A stretch of 64,000 nucleotides of DNA from Erythroxylum novogranatense (lineage: Eukaryota > Streptophyta > Magnoliopsida > Malpighiales > Erythroxylaceae), in the NCBI GenBank assembly GCA_029891385.1, contig CM057235.1:14622001-14686000 (forward strand), given 5' to 3'. Every line of letters begins with the position of its first letter. Within the stretch, counting starts at the first letter, position 1. Below are positions 35,386 through 46,454 of this stretch, piece after piece. The notes below the pieces were generated by a model. It was not told where the DNA came from, did not search any database, and worked only from the letters and a program-made list of their open reading frames with translations. The translations under genes were made by a program, and so were the position numbers.

Positions 35386-35579
35386 AGTTTATGTTTGGTT
35401 ACATTTACATCAAATGGTCAAAATTTAAGGCATTTATGAAATCACATCCAAGATACATTCATCGTGTTGTTTACTTAGGAAAATTTAAATGAATTATTCG
35501 GGAATTTTGGACATCTTGTTTGATTGGACCATCATCAAGTCGAGGTATGAGGAAATTAGTGTCTTGGGCAAACAGAAAA

Positions 35580-35660
35580 TCGAAAATAACTCGACTTATT
35601 TGGAAAATAACTCGACTTATTATATCGATAAGTCGACTTATTTTGGAAACAAGTCGACTT
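35580..35660 (+). repeat. internal copies of the CGACTT palindrome box in D
   Basis: Four boxes at about 35588, 35609, 35630 and 35651; the first two are AACTCGACTT and the last two perfect AAGTCGACTT. They lie between RNase H and the accessory frame, about 250 bases upstream of its ATG. Confidence 0.9.
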
Positions 35661-35901
35661 ATTACTTGGACGGAGGCGTTTTAAAAACCTTTCTTCTTCA
35701 TCTTCTCCGTAGACTTTCTCCTCAAAACCCTAAACCCTTTCTCTCAACTCGACTTGTTCTCACATACTCCTTAAATCTCCTTCACCCATCCATTTTCAAC
35801 CTTCACCCACTCATTACCTTCTAATCCTTCCTCTTTTCAAAACCCCTTCTTAAAACCCTAACCCCAAATCTGCGTTTTCTTACTCCTTCTCTAGATCTTC
35901 C

Positions 35902-37169
35902 ATGGCTCCAAGAAAACTTCTCAAAAGGAAAAGAATCCACTCCATCTCAAGATCCTCGGGTTCCTCCAAAGCCACGGGTTCGTGGGTCTTCTTCAAGAGG
36001 AGATGCGACAAGGAGGATGATGTTCTTGAACCTAGATTCGCCTCAAGGATGCTCAAATGTGTATTACAAGGTATTGAAAGACGAAGTCTTAATTCCCTCT
36101 ATGATATTTGATTGGATTGAGCTTGATAGAAGAGAGTTCTCGAGGTATTTTCTCAAATTGTGAATCTTGGGTTAAAAGAGTTTTAGGTTTTCATGATATT
36201 ATCTATGAAGAAGTGGTAAAGGAATTTTATGCAAATCTATTTATGATTAGAAGCAATGTTGAAGAAGGAGTTCTCTTGTCTTCAAAATTAACGGAAAGCT
36301 TTCTATCTCAAATAATCGGACTTATGTACGATGTTTAATTTGCCTAGAGGAGGAGTTAGGCCCGGAGCATCGCTTTATTGATTATGAGATTTTAAGAAAT
36401 GCTTTGAGGGCGACTTCGATGAGGAAGCCAAGAAAATTTCGCTATACTTGAGGCAAAAGGTGCTGACTTGTTGATTCGGCTATGTTCGACCATTCCCTCC
36501 ATTTGAGGCAATGGATTTACCTTTAAATTATCGCTTATTGCATTACCGTATAACGAGTTGTGTTTCCTAAGAAGGCTAGCAATAATCGATCACCGCCTTG
36601 GATAAGGAAATTTTGTGGCATATGGAGGAGGGTCGGAAAATAAACTTTTCGAGTTTGATTATTCAAATGATGAGGAGAAAAGCAAGATTATTACGTGGAC
36701 AAATGAAAGGAAATTAGTCCGCATACAGGAATGCCTTATGCAAAGACCGATCACCCATATCTCTCAAAGTTAGAAGATGTGACTTGGACTCCTATGCTAG
36801 TTTTCCCTATCCGCAGAGTGGAGGTTCACACCTTATAACCTAAGAAGCATGAAGTCGGTTGGACAATTGAGAAAGGTTGGGTCTATTCCTATCATGTAGA
36901 AAAGCTTGGGTTGACTTTGGTAGGTGAGCAAGCTTCTTCGAGAAAACGATCTAGACAACAGATCGTCCGGTAGTTCACGGCCTCGTAATGTAGAAAGGAG
37001 TGAGGTATCACAAACCCACATTCAAGAACTCCGTGATCGGTTGGATGAGATTAATGAGCGTCATGATGATCAACAAGATACTTTGATTAGACCGGAAAGG
37101 AAAATTGATGAAAATTGCAGCATTCTTACCCGATTGGAAAAGAGCATCAAGAAGATTTTGATAAGCTAG
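35902..37169 (+). pseudogene. copia D post-pol accessory reading frame
   Basis: Starts at ATG 35902 with a basic, serine-rich N-terminus (MAPRKLLKRKRIHSISRSS). 36108-36338 contains KEFYANLF, a motif I link to the putative plant transposon domain of post-pol frames. Frames then break repeatedly. The end (36924-37169) is charged and heptad-like (RDRLDEINERHDDQQD), a coiled coil, and it stops about 390 bases before the LTR. Layout matches the accessory frame of the TGTTAAG family although sequence similarity is low. No membrane segment is seen. Confidence 0.6.
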
Positions 37170-37556
37170 GTGTAGGCACGATGATTCTTCATCTTGATGT
37201 GTATTGCATTGTGCCTTGACCAACATTTCAACTTGTGTTTACTTGCTTTATGTGTTTCATTTCATTTACTTGTTTTTGCTGGTATGACATTTCTATTATG
37301 TGTTTCATTGCATTTATCTTTTGAATTTTGGATTTTGCTATTTTAATCTTTTGGATTTTTGATCATGACAAAAGGGGAGTAAGATTGAAATTGATATTTG
37401 ATTTAGGGGAGTGAACATGCTTTAATATTTATTCATTAATTCTTTAATTAAGGGGAGACAAACTAACCATCAAGACAAGGAAACCTTGATCATATTTTAT
37501 ATCTTTCAAATTTCTTGTCAATTTCTAAATATTTTGTCATTATCAAAAGGGGAGAT

Positions 37557-38619
37557 TGTTGGACCAATTGTGGTTGACAAATTAAATCCTTTATGTTTTG
37601 ATAATAATAAAATATCTAGAATTAGTTAAGAAATTATTTTCAGTGTTACTCAAGGAAAGAATCATGCAAAACAAGATGAGCAAATGTTTAATTATTGAAA
37701 ATCAAGAAAGCAGGTTCATTCTAAGTATAAGTGGCATAAAATATGAAGATTCTAGAGGATTTGAACGAATGTTACTATTGAAGGCTAAACAAGTCGACTT
37801 ACACATTACAAGATGGCTTACATATGAAGATGAACTCAGACAAGTCGACTTATAGCAAACAAGTCGACTTATCGGGAGAAACAAGTCGACTTATCGAGGG
37901 AAACAAGTCGACTTATACATAACAAGTCGACTTATTAGAGAGCGGAGGTACATGTTTTACGTAAATGGTTGAAACAAGTCGACTTATGTATTCGACAAGT
38001 CGACTTATTGAAGCATAGATTCAGCTCCAACGGTCCAATTTGCTAAAAATGGAATGGAGAAGATCAAGCAACGACTATATCAAATCAAGCAACGGCTAGA
38101 AGAGCTCCAACAGCTATATTTCTTTGACTATAAATAGAGGATGAAGCAAGGAGATGATATATAAGTTCTATAAGCTCAAATACTCTCTTATTGCTTCACA
38201 TTGCTCATTATTGCTCTTATATTGTTACAAATTACCTTGAGCATTTGTTCTTCAATTTTTACATTGTGTTGTTAAAATTGAGTGGCTAGAGGAAAGGTCA
38301 CGTGAGGTAGGATTTGTGCCATAATACAAATCGTGTGTAAAGGTTGCTTGAGCCGGAATTCAAATGAAGTTGTAAAAAGTTCACACTCAACTACAAAGTG
38401 TGCAAATAAAGTGATTGGCAAAATCCTAAGTGGGAGCTTAGGTAGAGGACGTAGGTCTTAGCACCGAACCTCTATAAAAACGAGTGTTTGATCTTCTTCC
38501 CTATACTATTTCTATTAAGTTTATTTAAATTATTTTTGTGTGTTTAACTTCTGATTTTCTTGTAGAAATTTTCAAAGAATTTTAAGATCTATTCAACCCC
38601 CCCTTCTAGATCACTTACA
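37557..38619 (+). repeat. 3' LTR of copia D (1,063 bp)
   Basis: Follows the purine tract aaaaggggagat (37544-37555). It starts TGTTGGACC and ends CTTACA, then aaaca of the target site. Eight AAGTCGACTT boxes start at 37791, 37842, 37861, 37883, 37905, 37924, 37976 and 37997. Confidence 0.92.
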
Positions 38620-38624
38620 AAACA

Positions 38625-39590
38625 TCCTCCTCTTCCTCAATATTTGGTGCTTGCATTTAGGAAATAAAGATTCCAAGTTTCCTTGATCATCACCAAAGAC
38701 CATAAACTTTTGAGCAGAAAATAAAGAGGATACCTCATCAAACACCACATCTCTAGAAGTAGTATACTTCTTTGTCTCTGGATCCATGCACCTCCATCCT
38801 TTCCTATGTGAGTCATATCCAGCAAAAATACACTTCTTTGCTTTTGGGTCAAGTTTGGTCATATTAGTTTTAGGAATATGAACATAACAAATAGATCCAA
38901 AAATCCTTAAATGACTCACATTAGGCTTATTACCATACAACAGTTCAAAAGAACATTTTTGTGTACCTGGCCAAGGAGGCAACCTATTGCTAACATAGCA
39001 AAAACATTGTGTAGCTTCTGCCCAAAGCTCCCGAGGAAGATTTTTGTCATGCACCTATGAAAGACACATTGAAGCCAAGTAAGCGAGCTTCCTTTCCGCA
39101 ACTCCATTTTGTTATGGGGTATTTGGACAAGTTATCTGGCGAGCAATGCTGTGGTCATCACAAAATTTAAAGAATTCATCAGACATGAACTCACCACCAT
39201 TGTCACTGCGAAGACACTTTATGTTCTTCCCAAGCTCCTTTTCAACAGCATTTTTGAACTCCATAAACTTGATCAAAGCCTCGCTTTTCTCCTTCAGAAA
39301 CTTTACCCAAGTGAACCTAGAGTGATCATCCACAAATACCATGACATATCGATGTCCACTATAGCTCGATGTCCTTGTTGGTCCCATCAAATCTGTATGC
39401 ACAAACTCAAGAGGTGTGGATCTCCGGTTTGATGACATTTTGAACGGAAGACGATGTGATTTGCCAAATTGACAACCTTGACAAATCACATCTTCCCGAA
39501 CATTTTTCAATGTTGGAATGCCATCCACCAACCTTTTGGAAGAAATCTGCTGCAACATTTGGTAGCCCACATGTCCTAAACGAGCATGCC
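38625..39590 (-). pseudogene. copia C integrase
   Basis: 39570-39112 is open and shows CQGCQFGKSHRLPF (zinc site end), VHTDLMGPTRTSSYSGH (first Asp), VFVDDHSRFTWV and LRSDNGGEF (second Asp). A TAA then replaces a Gln codon just before the NGVAERK segment with the catalytic Glu (near 39100). The C-terminal part, 39054 to about 38625, shows LRIFGSICYVHIP, KKCIFAGYD and TSRDVVFDE. Sequence resumes at 29594 after element D. Confidence 0.88.
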
Positions 39591-39609
39591 AAATTGCAGG
39601 ACTATCAGT

Positions 39610-40948
39610 CTAACTAGTTTTCTTCACATAAGCTTCTCCTGTTGATAAAACATACAAAGATCCTTTCTTCTTGCTAGTAAGAAGAACATCAACAGAAAAA
39701 ATTTCCACATTCTCCAATACCTTTACATCATTAGGACTAAACAAAACATAATTTCCAGAATCAGTAATTTGAGGAACTGAAACTAGATTTTTAGTCAAAC
39801 CTAGCACATGGTATACGTCATCCAACTTTAAGCTTTTGGTTGCATTATCACCAGTTTCAATAATCACATCACCCTCTTTTACTACTGGATAAGTTGAATT
39901 ATCCACAGTAATGATGACTCGATCTCCACTATGATCCCGTACCTCAGAAAACAAAGAATCATCTCCGGTTACATGGTGTGAACATCTAGAATCTACAATC
40001 CATTCCTCCTTTCCGATGTCGCTAACATAGTTTACTACAGCTTCAATGGTAAAGGACTGCTCCCAATTAGGCTCCTCATCATTTATGCATGCCGTATTTG
40101 CTTTCTCAAGCTTCACACGACAATTCCTCCTGATGTGCCCAAATTTGTCACACCTGTAACATTTAATAGCTTTCTTTTGTGAACTATTACCTTTCTCTCC
40201 AGTTGATTCTTCTTCTTTGTTTTTTCTGCTTGGATTCTTCTTCTTTGCTCTTATTCTTGAACTTATTTTTCTTTCCATTCGAAAATAGAACAGCGTCAGA
40301 ATCAGAATTCTTATACACCTGCTTTGCCAAAGCTTCCTGATTAGAGAGTAGATTCTCTAATTCTTCTACAGAAGGTTCTTTTGCCCATCCTTGAATAGAA
40401 GTGACAAAAGGATTGTACTCCTTCTTCAATCCACGAACGAGATACCGACGCAAACGCGCTTTACTAATTTTCTCATCCGTGTCTATTTCTGAAATCTCAG
40501 CACAAATATTTTTAATTTTCAAAAAATATTCAGAAATAGACATACCTCCCTGTTTCACCATGGCCAGCTCATTCTCCAGAAATTACAACCTTGCTGTGTT
40601 CTTCTTAGTAAACAACCTTTCGAGCGTCTCCCAAACCTCCTTTGGAGTGTTAAGATCTCGTACACGGTCAATGACCTCTTTACTTATTGATGTCCTTAAA
40701 GCAAAGAGAGCCTTCCCACATTTGATCTTCCACTTCCTACGTGTTTCTGCATTCTCCGGAACATCTGCAAAAACCGTTGCGTCTGAACCAATAACCAAAT
40801 CCCATAAATCCTGACCTTGAAGGTATGCCTCCATACACAATCTCCAATACTTGTAATTGTTGCTTACAAGCTTCTCCATCCCATTTAAATTATTTCCTCC
40901 ATTAGAGACCTCCATTGGAAACAACCTGAACCTTTCTTCCGCACTCAA
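39610..40948 (-). pseudogene. copia C gag and protease
   Basis: 40948-40583 encodes the Gag N-terminal half (NYKYWRLCMEAYLQGQDLW, LNTPKEVWETLERLF). One TAA near 40580 replaces a Gln codon. 40561-40187 continues Gag (LRRYLVRGLKKEYNPF), and the overlapping 40278-39610 frame carries a CCHC knuckle (CYRCDKFGHIRRNCR) and the protease motif WIVDSRCSHHVTG. Gly of the D-S-G triad is Arg, a one-base transition that should inactivate protease. Otherwise it is well preserved. Confidence 0.87.
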
Positions 40949-40991
40949 ATTCTCACAGAGAAAATCTGAATAATACCAGAGTTATGAACCT

Positions 40992-41004
40992 GGCTCTGAT
41001 ACCA
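40992..41004 (-). promoter_or_regulatory. primer-binding site of copia C
   Basis: Plus-strand ggctctgatacca, complement of the initiator tRNA-Met 3' end, touching the LTR. Confidence 0.92.
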
Positions 41005-41372
41005 TATAACAAAAAATTGGAAGATAGGAAAAGATAATGAAAGAGATAAAACACACAGAGAAAATTAACTTGAAGATTGCTAATTTTATTGAATAATCAA
41101 CAGCTATTTATAATAGCTTTACATGAACATGGAATGAGAAAAATTAGGAAAACAATCCCATTAACAACATGAAAGAGGGAAATTAAACTACCCACTAAAT
41201 TAATTAAACTACCCACTAACTTGATTTAAAGTACCCACTAACTTGATTAAACTACCCACTAACAATTAATTAAAGAACAAGAATGAATAACAATTAATTA
41301 ACACACATAGTCGTGCACGCATAACACATGGCTTGTGTTTCTTCAGTGTTGAGTTTTACACTAATTTTATCA
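41005..41372 (-). repeat. 5' LTR of copia C (368 bp)
   Basis: Same sequence as 27572-27894 with four rather than two copies of the aaactacccactaa unit (41185-41265) and a few transitions. Confidence 0.88.
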
Positions 41373-41680
41373 TAATATTTCAAGCGCTTTCTAATAGAAT
41401 ATTAATCAGCAAATAACATCCATCAGACAAAAACATGGAAAAATAGGCTCTCCTGTTGTGCACTTTCTTGAACAGTAAAAACTATCATAGGGTATTGAAT
41501 GACACCAGTATATACCAGACAAGGAAATCTACTACACCCACTTGAAATCACTCAACAAAATTTGGACAAAATGGAGAAACAGATAAAATATTCCGACATA
41601 GTGGTATCTTGATTTCCCCAGGAACGATAAAAACCCATTTTAAGGAAGCATTACCAAATCACCTTCAAAATTATGGCTTC
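41373..41680. other. unassigned stretch between copia C and the possible exon
   Basis: About 300 bases without a recognised gene. If the minus-strand exon at 41681-41826 is real, this would be its 3' untranslated region, with copia C inserted in it. Confidence 0.3.
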
Positions 41681-41826
41681 TCAAGCTGCAGCAGTTATTC
41701 GTGGTGTCGTAGCTTTTACTTTAGCATGAAGATTCAACCCATCAGCACGATTTCGATGGCCACCATTACTCCCCATCTTGTCCCTCCGATATCCATCACC
41801 CCCAAGGTTTGAAAAACCATCATGAC
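41681..41826 (-). pseudogene. possible last exon of a disrupted host gene
   Basis: On the minus strand, 41826 down to the TGA at 41681-41683 is open for 48 codons. It reads as a Gly/Arg-rich segment (GGDGYRRDKMGSNGGHRNR) ending TTPRITAAA. The hAT element starts exactly upstream of it at 41827, and copia C lies 300 bases downstream. It could be the end of an RNA-binding-like gene cut by the hAT, or a chance frame. No upstream exon was found in the window. I do not recognise the family. Confidence 0.3.
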
Positions 41827-42959
41827 CAATCTTACAAGTACCGTTTTGTACCGGCAGGAAAATAAAACGATAATCGTGACATCAATACTGGCCGTAAATA
41901 CCGGTTAATATCAGTGTTTTTCATTCAATACCGACCAGTATGCAAAATAATGAAACATACCGGCCGGTACAGTGACTTTCATTGGGTGTGTTTTTTTTTG
42001 TTTTCGAATTTATCCTGTTTTATTACATTTTTTATTATTTTGGATCGAAATTGGATGATGAATTTATGAATGTTGGGTGATGGATTTGGAAATTGAATTG
42101 TTGAATGCTAATGGTGTTGGAATTGCGTGTATCTGAATTGGTTGAATTTTGGAATTAAATTGTTGAAGTTGAATGCTCAAAGTATTGTTTTGGGTGAAAA
42201 TTAGAAATGGAATTATACAAGACTGTTTGTGATCTAAAAATTGGAAATAGAATTATATCAGTCATGGTGATAACTAATGAATGAGTTGTTTCACTTGTTT
42301 GGTTGTTCTGTTTGGTTATAAATCGAAATGCCTTAATTTTATGTTATAATTATTAATAAATATCTTGTTAGAAGTTAAATGCAACTGATATATGCTAAAG
42401 TTTCGAAAAATTATCTTCAACTTCGTTGGACAAATTTAAATGAGTGTTATTTAGAACGTTAATTGGTTGTCCTATCTCACCATTCAAATGTTGTAATATG
42501 ACCTTGCATTTTTATAGATATGTTTATTTGTTCTAATTATGTTGAGTGCACTTTTAATTTCTAAAAATTAGTAAAATATAATGCATATTAAGTGTGCAAC
42601 ATTAAACTAAGTTGATGAAACTTAATGTAACGTAAGACTATTTTGTGAATGCTTTTGTTTATCCTCAATTAGATTATTTATAATAATAAATTTTAAATAT
42701 TAAAATTCACAATTTTAATAAAAGTTTAGAAATATATGTTCGAACTTTTATTATATAAAATATATAAAATCAAATCACAAAAATTAAATATTAATTTTTG
42801 TTTATTTGATATTTTATTAAAATATACCATTTACATACATAATTTTTTGTTATATTAAAAGTATAAAGACTCTTAACTCTTAAGGAAACTATTTAAACAC
42901 TTTTTCCCTTTTAATCATTAGTTATAATGATAAGCCACGCCTAAATATTGTATTTTCAT

Positions 42960-44140
42960 ATTTGATATACTGTAAAAGAAAATTTATGTGTGCCCAAATA
43001 TTGTGTTAGAAATGAAATTGAAAATTGTTAATAATTGTTGAAAATGGAATTAGAAATTGTTTGAAATTGTTGAAAATGGAAATAGAATTATGAATATTTT
43101 TTATTGTTGTAAATATAAATTGTTAAAATAGAAATGAAATTATGAATATTTTGTGTTGTTGAAATTGATAATTGTTGGTTATTGTTGAAAATGAAAATAA
43201 AATTATGAATGTTTTGTGATTGTTGGAATTAGAAATTGTTAGAAATAGAAATGAAATTGTGAATGTTTTGTGATAATTGGAAATAGAAATTGTTGGAAAT
43301 TGTTAGAAATAGAAATGAAATTATGAATTTGTTGGAAATAGAAATTGTTAGAAATTGTTAGAAATTGAAATTGTTAGAAATTGTTGGAATTAGAAATTGA
43401 ATTATGAATATTTTGTGATTGTTGGAATTGGAAATTGATGAAAATTGTTGAAAATAGAAATGAAATTATAAATGTTATGTGATTATTGAAAATAGAAATT
43501 GTTAGAAATGGAAATGAAATTATAAATGTTTTGTGATTATTGAAATTGGAGATTGTTGGAAATGAAAATGAAAATATAAATGTTTTGTGATTTTGGAATT
43601 GGAAATTGATAGAAATAAAAATAAAATTATGAATATTTTATGATTGTTAGAATTGGCAATTGTTAGAAATTGGTGGAAATGAAAATAGAATTATGAATAT
43701 TTTGTTATTGTCGGAAATAGAAATTGTTAGAAATGGAAATAAAATTATGAATGTTTTGTGATTGTTGAAAATGAAAATTATTAGAAATTGTTGTAAAAGA
43801 AAATTATACACATGAAATAATGTTATAAATGGAATTGAAAATTGTTGAAAATGAAATTGAAAATTGTTTGAAATTGTTAAAATAGAAATGAAATTATGAA
43901 TATTTTGTGATTGTTGAAATTGGAAATAAAATTATGAATGTTTTGTGATAGTTGGAAATAGAAATTTTAGAAATGGAAATGAAATTATGAATGTTTTGTG
44001 ATTGTTAGAATTAGAAATTGTTAAAATTGAAATAAAATTATGAATGTTTTGTGATAGTTGGAAATAGAAACCTGTTGGAAATAGAAATAAAATTATGAAT
44101 ATTTTGTGATTATTGAAAGTAGAAATTGTTGACGATATTT
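42960..44140 (+). repeat. minisatellite inside the hAT element
   Basis: About 1.2 kb of degenerate units built from GAAATTGTTAGAAAT, GAAATGAAATTATGAAT and GTTTTGTGATTGTTGG blocks, with higher-order units of about 50-100 bp. No reading frame of note. Confidence 0.85.
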
Positions 44141-44422
44141 TGTGTTATTATATATATTGAATGTTTTGAATTGTTAGCTTTTGACTTATAGTGAATTGTG
44201 TTCCATGAAAATAAATTGTGTGTAATGTAATCATATAGAATGAGTTATATTATATAAGATAGATATGCATATTGTATACTGAAATTATGTGTTATTTATT
44301 TTTATGTGTACAGATAAATAGAAGAAAGTTCAAGTACTCCTGATCAACCCATTTCAGAAAGATACAATGATTCAACATAGGCTCATGTTGCATTGGTTCC
44401 TAGTATAAAGAACCATACTATT

Positions 44423-46365
44423 TACTTGTATTATAATAAACATTTAAAAGGTGGAGGAATCACCCGATTAAAAAAATATTTAACTAGGGTTAAAGGAGAT
44501 GTGGAGCCCTATAAAAAAAGTCATGATGTAAAGTGATAGATAAAAACATTGCTTGATAAATAACAATATGAGAGATAGAAGGGAAAGATTAAATTTTGAA
44601 ATTGGTGGTGGAAGTTCGTTTTCTAATTTTCGTGGTGATTTTAGAAATGTTATAGGTGGAAGTGGAAGTGGAAGTAGAAGTAAAAGTGGGATTGGTAGTG
44701 TTCTATCTTAGACTCAAGAAGAATTTGAAGTGAAGAAGAGAAGAAGGCAGGTGACTAATTTCTTTGCATCACAAATAACTCCTAAAACTCAACTTTCAAT
44801 TCATAGTGCAATGCAATCAAGAAATGCGGCTCATAATATTGATATGGAAGTAGCTAGATGGTGTTATGATATAATTTGTCATTCAATGTTTCTCAGTCTT
44901 ATTATTATTAACTTATGATGGATGCAATAGCCTCTTATGGTCCAAGATACAAAGGTCCTTAGATTGATAACTTAAAAGGTAAACTTTTGAGTTGTATTGT
45001 TTCTAAAATTAGAAATTATTTGGCTGAAAGAAGAGTGAATTGAGGTATATATGGATGTTCAATCATGTGTGATGGTTGGACAAATAGAAGATAAGAGCTT
45101 ATTATAGATTTTTTGGTTTATTCTTCAAATAGCTTTATGTCTTTTAAATCTATTGATGCATCTAGTCTTATTAGAGATACTGCGACTTTGTTTGCGATAT
45201 TTGATGAAGTTGTGAAAGAAATAAGGTCGAAAAATATTGTTTAGTTTATTACTGACAATGATTCTGCTTATAAAATGACAGGAAAAATGTTGCTAAATAC
45301 GTATAATTTTATTAGACTTTTGTGTTGCACATTGTATTGACCTAATGCTGGAGCATATAAGGAATCCTATATATTTTCTATTATTAATGAGACTATACAG
45401 AAAGTTAAAAAGGTGATAAAGTTCATTTATAATTATGCATAGGTATTGAATTTGATGAGAAATGACTTTACCAATGATAGGAATTTGTGTCATTTTGTTG
45501 TGACAAGATTTGCCACAAATTTCTTATCACTTCAGTCTTTTGTTTCGATGAAGAAAGAGTTAAGACAAATGTTTACAAATGATAAGTAGATTGTATCTCA
45601 GCATGCTAGGTCTAATGCTGGAATAGAGGTTCGTAATATTATACTGGAAGATAGAGAATTTTGGTCTTAATGTTAATTGGTTATCCGAGTTTGTGAGCCT
45701 TTGATAAGAGTGCTTCGCTTGGTTGATAATGAAGAAAAGCCAATAATGAGTTATATTTTTGATGCCATGAAGAGAGCGACGGAAGCAATCAAGGCCAATC
45801 TAAAACATAAGCCTTCTTTATATACATCATATCTTTCAGTCATTAATAAGAGAAAAGAAAGACAACTTTCTTCTCCATTGTTTGCAAATGAGACATTTTT
45901 GAATTCTAATGTTTATTTTAGACTAGATCTTACTAAGCAAACTGAAGCTAATAGAGGAATGTTTTTAACTAGTACAACAATTGTTAGCATTGACGCGATG
46001 CAATATCTTTTAAACTCACAAATAGAGTTTTACAAGTTGTCTTATGGAGATTTTAGAATACTAATTACTATTCAACAAAGACGAAATTTTTTTTTAGGTA
46101 TTAGTTATTTTCTTTTTCTTATTTGTTGAAAATTAATTATCACTTTATTTTATTTATAACACTATTTTTGTTATCTTATAACTTAAAGTTTCTTCTTAGG
46201 ATCAATTCGAAATTGATCTTCCAGAATTAAAAAGGTTTGCAATTCGGATTTTAATTCAATGTGTGAATGCAACAAGCTATAAATAAAAGTGGAAAACATT
46301 TGAATTTATCCACTCAAAAAATGAATAGATTGGAGCATAGGACGTTGAATGACTTAGTTTTTGTA
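44423..46365 (+). pseudogene. hAT transposase remnant (BED finger, DUF659, dimerisation start)
   Basis: 44423-44533 encodes a BED-finger segment (HLKGGGITRLKKYL, KGDVEP) in which all four expected zinc ligands are Tyr. 44900-45500 gives DUF659-like text (IMCDGWTNRR, FITDNDSAYKMTGK) with stops. 45677-46129 is open: VCEPLIRVLRLVDNEEKPIM, a common motif before the hAT dimerisation domain. A likely intron (46097-46199) and then WKTFEFIHSK and TLNDLVFV (to about 46365) follow. In relatives this protein binds the element ends and cuts them. This copy is inactive; most changes are G-to-A or C-to-T type. Confidence 0.75.
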
Positions 46366-46454
46366 CACACGTTGCAAACCCATAAGCAGTGATTGAATAA
46401 GAAACATATTCAAAGACCTATTTCCAAGTCTACTTGAAAAGTCAAGGAGGCAAT
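46366..46454 (+). pseudogene. copia G gag, left fragment
   Basis: The text LQTHKQ and NKKHIQRP resembles the end of the copia Gag core. The frame, with two stops, continues at 59618 after element H and one duplication are set aside. No 5' LTR or primer site precedes it; it abuts hAT sequence. Confidence 0.55.

Larger units (their letters stand above)
29600..38619 (+). mobile_element. Ty1/copia element D, full-length, plus strand, nested in C
   Basis: LTRs at 29600-30660 and 37557-38619 are about 98% alike by eye and start TGTTGGACC and end CTTACA. The target duplication is aaacg/aaaca (one mismatch). The element has a primer site, gag, protease, integrase, RT, RNase H, then an accessory frame (35902-37169) and a polypurine tract. 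Coding regions are broken by many 1-2 base indels, while catalytic motifs (MDAKSAFLNG, IYVDDIVFGAT) are intact. The 9-kb length and extra 3' frame fit a SIRE-like or related copia lineage; that lineage call is inference. Confidence 0.9.
27572..41372 (-). mobile_element. Ty1/copia element C, full-length, minus strand
   Basis: Read right to left: 5' LTR (41005-41372), primer site, gag, protease, integrase, RT/RNase H, polypurine tract, 3' LTR (27572-27894). Element D (29600-38619) splits pol between integrase and RT, and the pol sequence resumes across the insertion. Without D it is about 4.8 kb, normal for copia. The flanking duplication is imperfect or blurred (gaata against taata) and edges may be off by 1-2 bases. 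Frames are long with few stops, but key residues are changed by transitions. The LTRs differ mostly by transitions plus a 45-bp repeat difference. Confidence 0.9.
41827..46365 (+). mobile_element. decayed autonomous-type hAT element
   Basis: The left end reads CAATCTTACAAGTACCG, matching the terminus of the small hAT at 9320 at 14 of 17 positions. TACCGG and GGTAC-type motifs follow (41837-41965). A minisatellite fills 42960-44140. A hAT transposase remnant lies at 44423-46365. The right end is missing: sequence passes into copia gag at about 46366, so a deletion or later insertion removed it. The left 8-bp flank (atcatgac) therefore cannot be matched. Confidence 0.7.
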
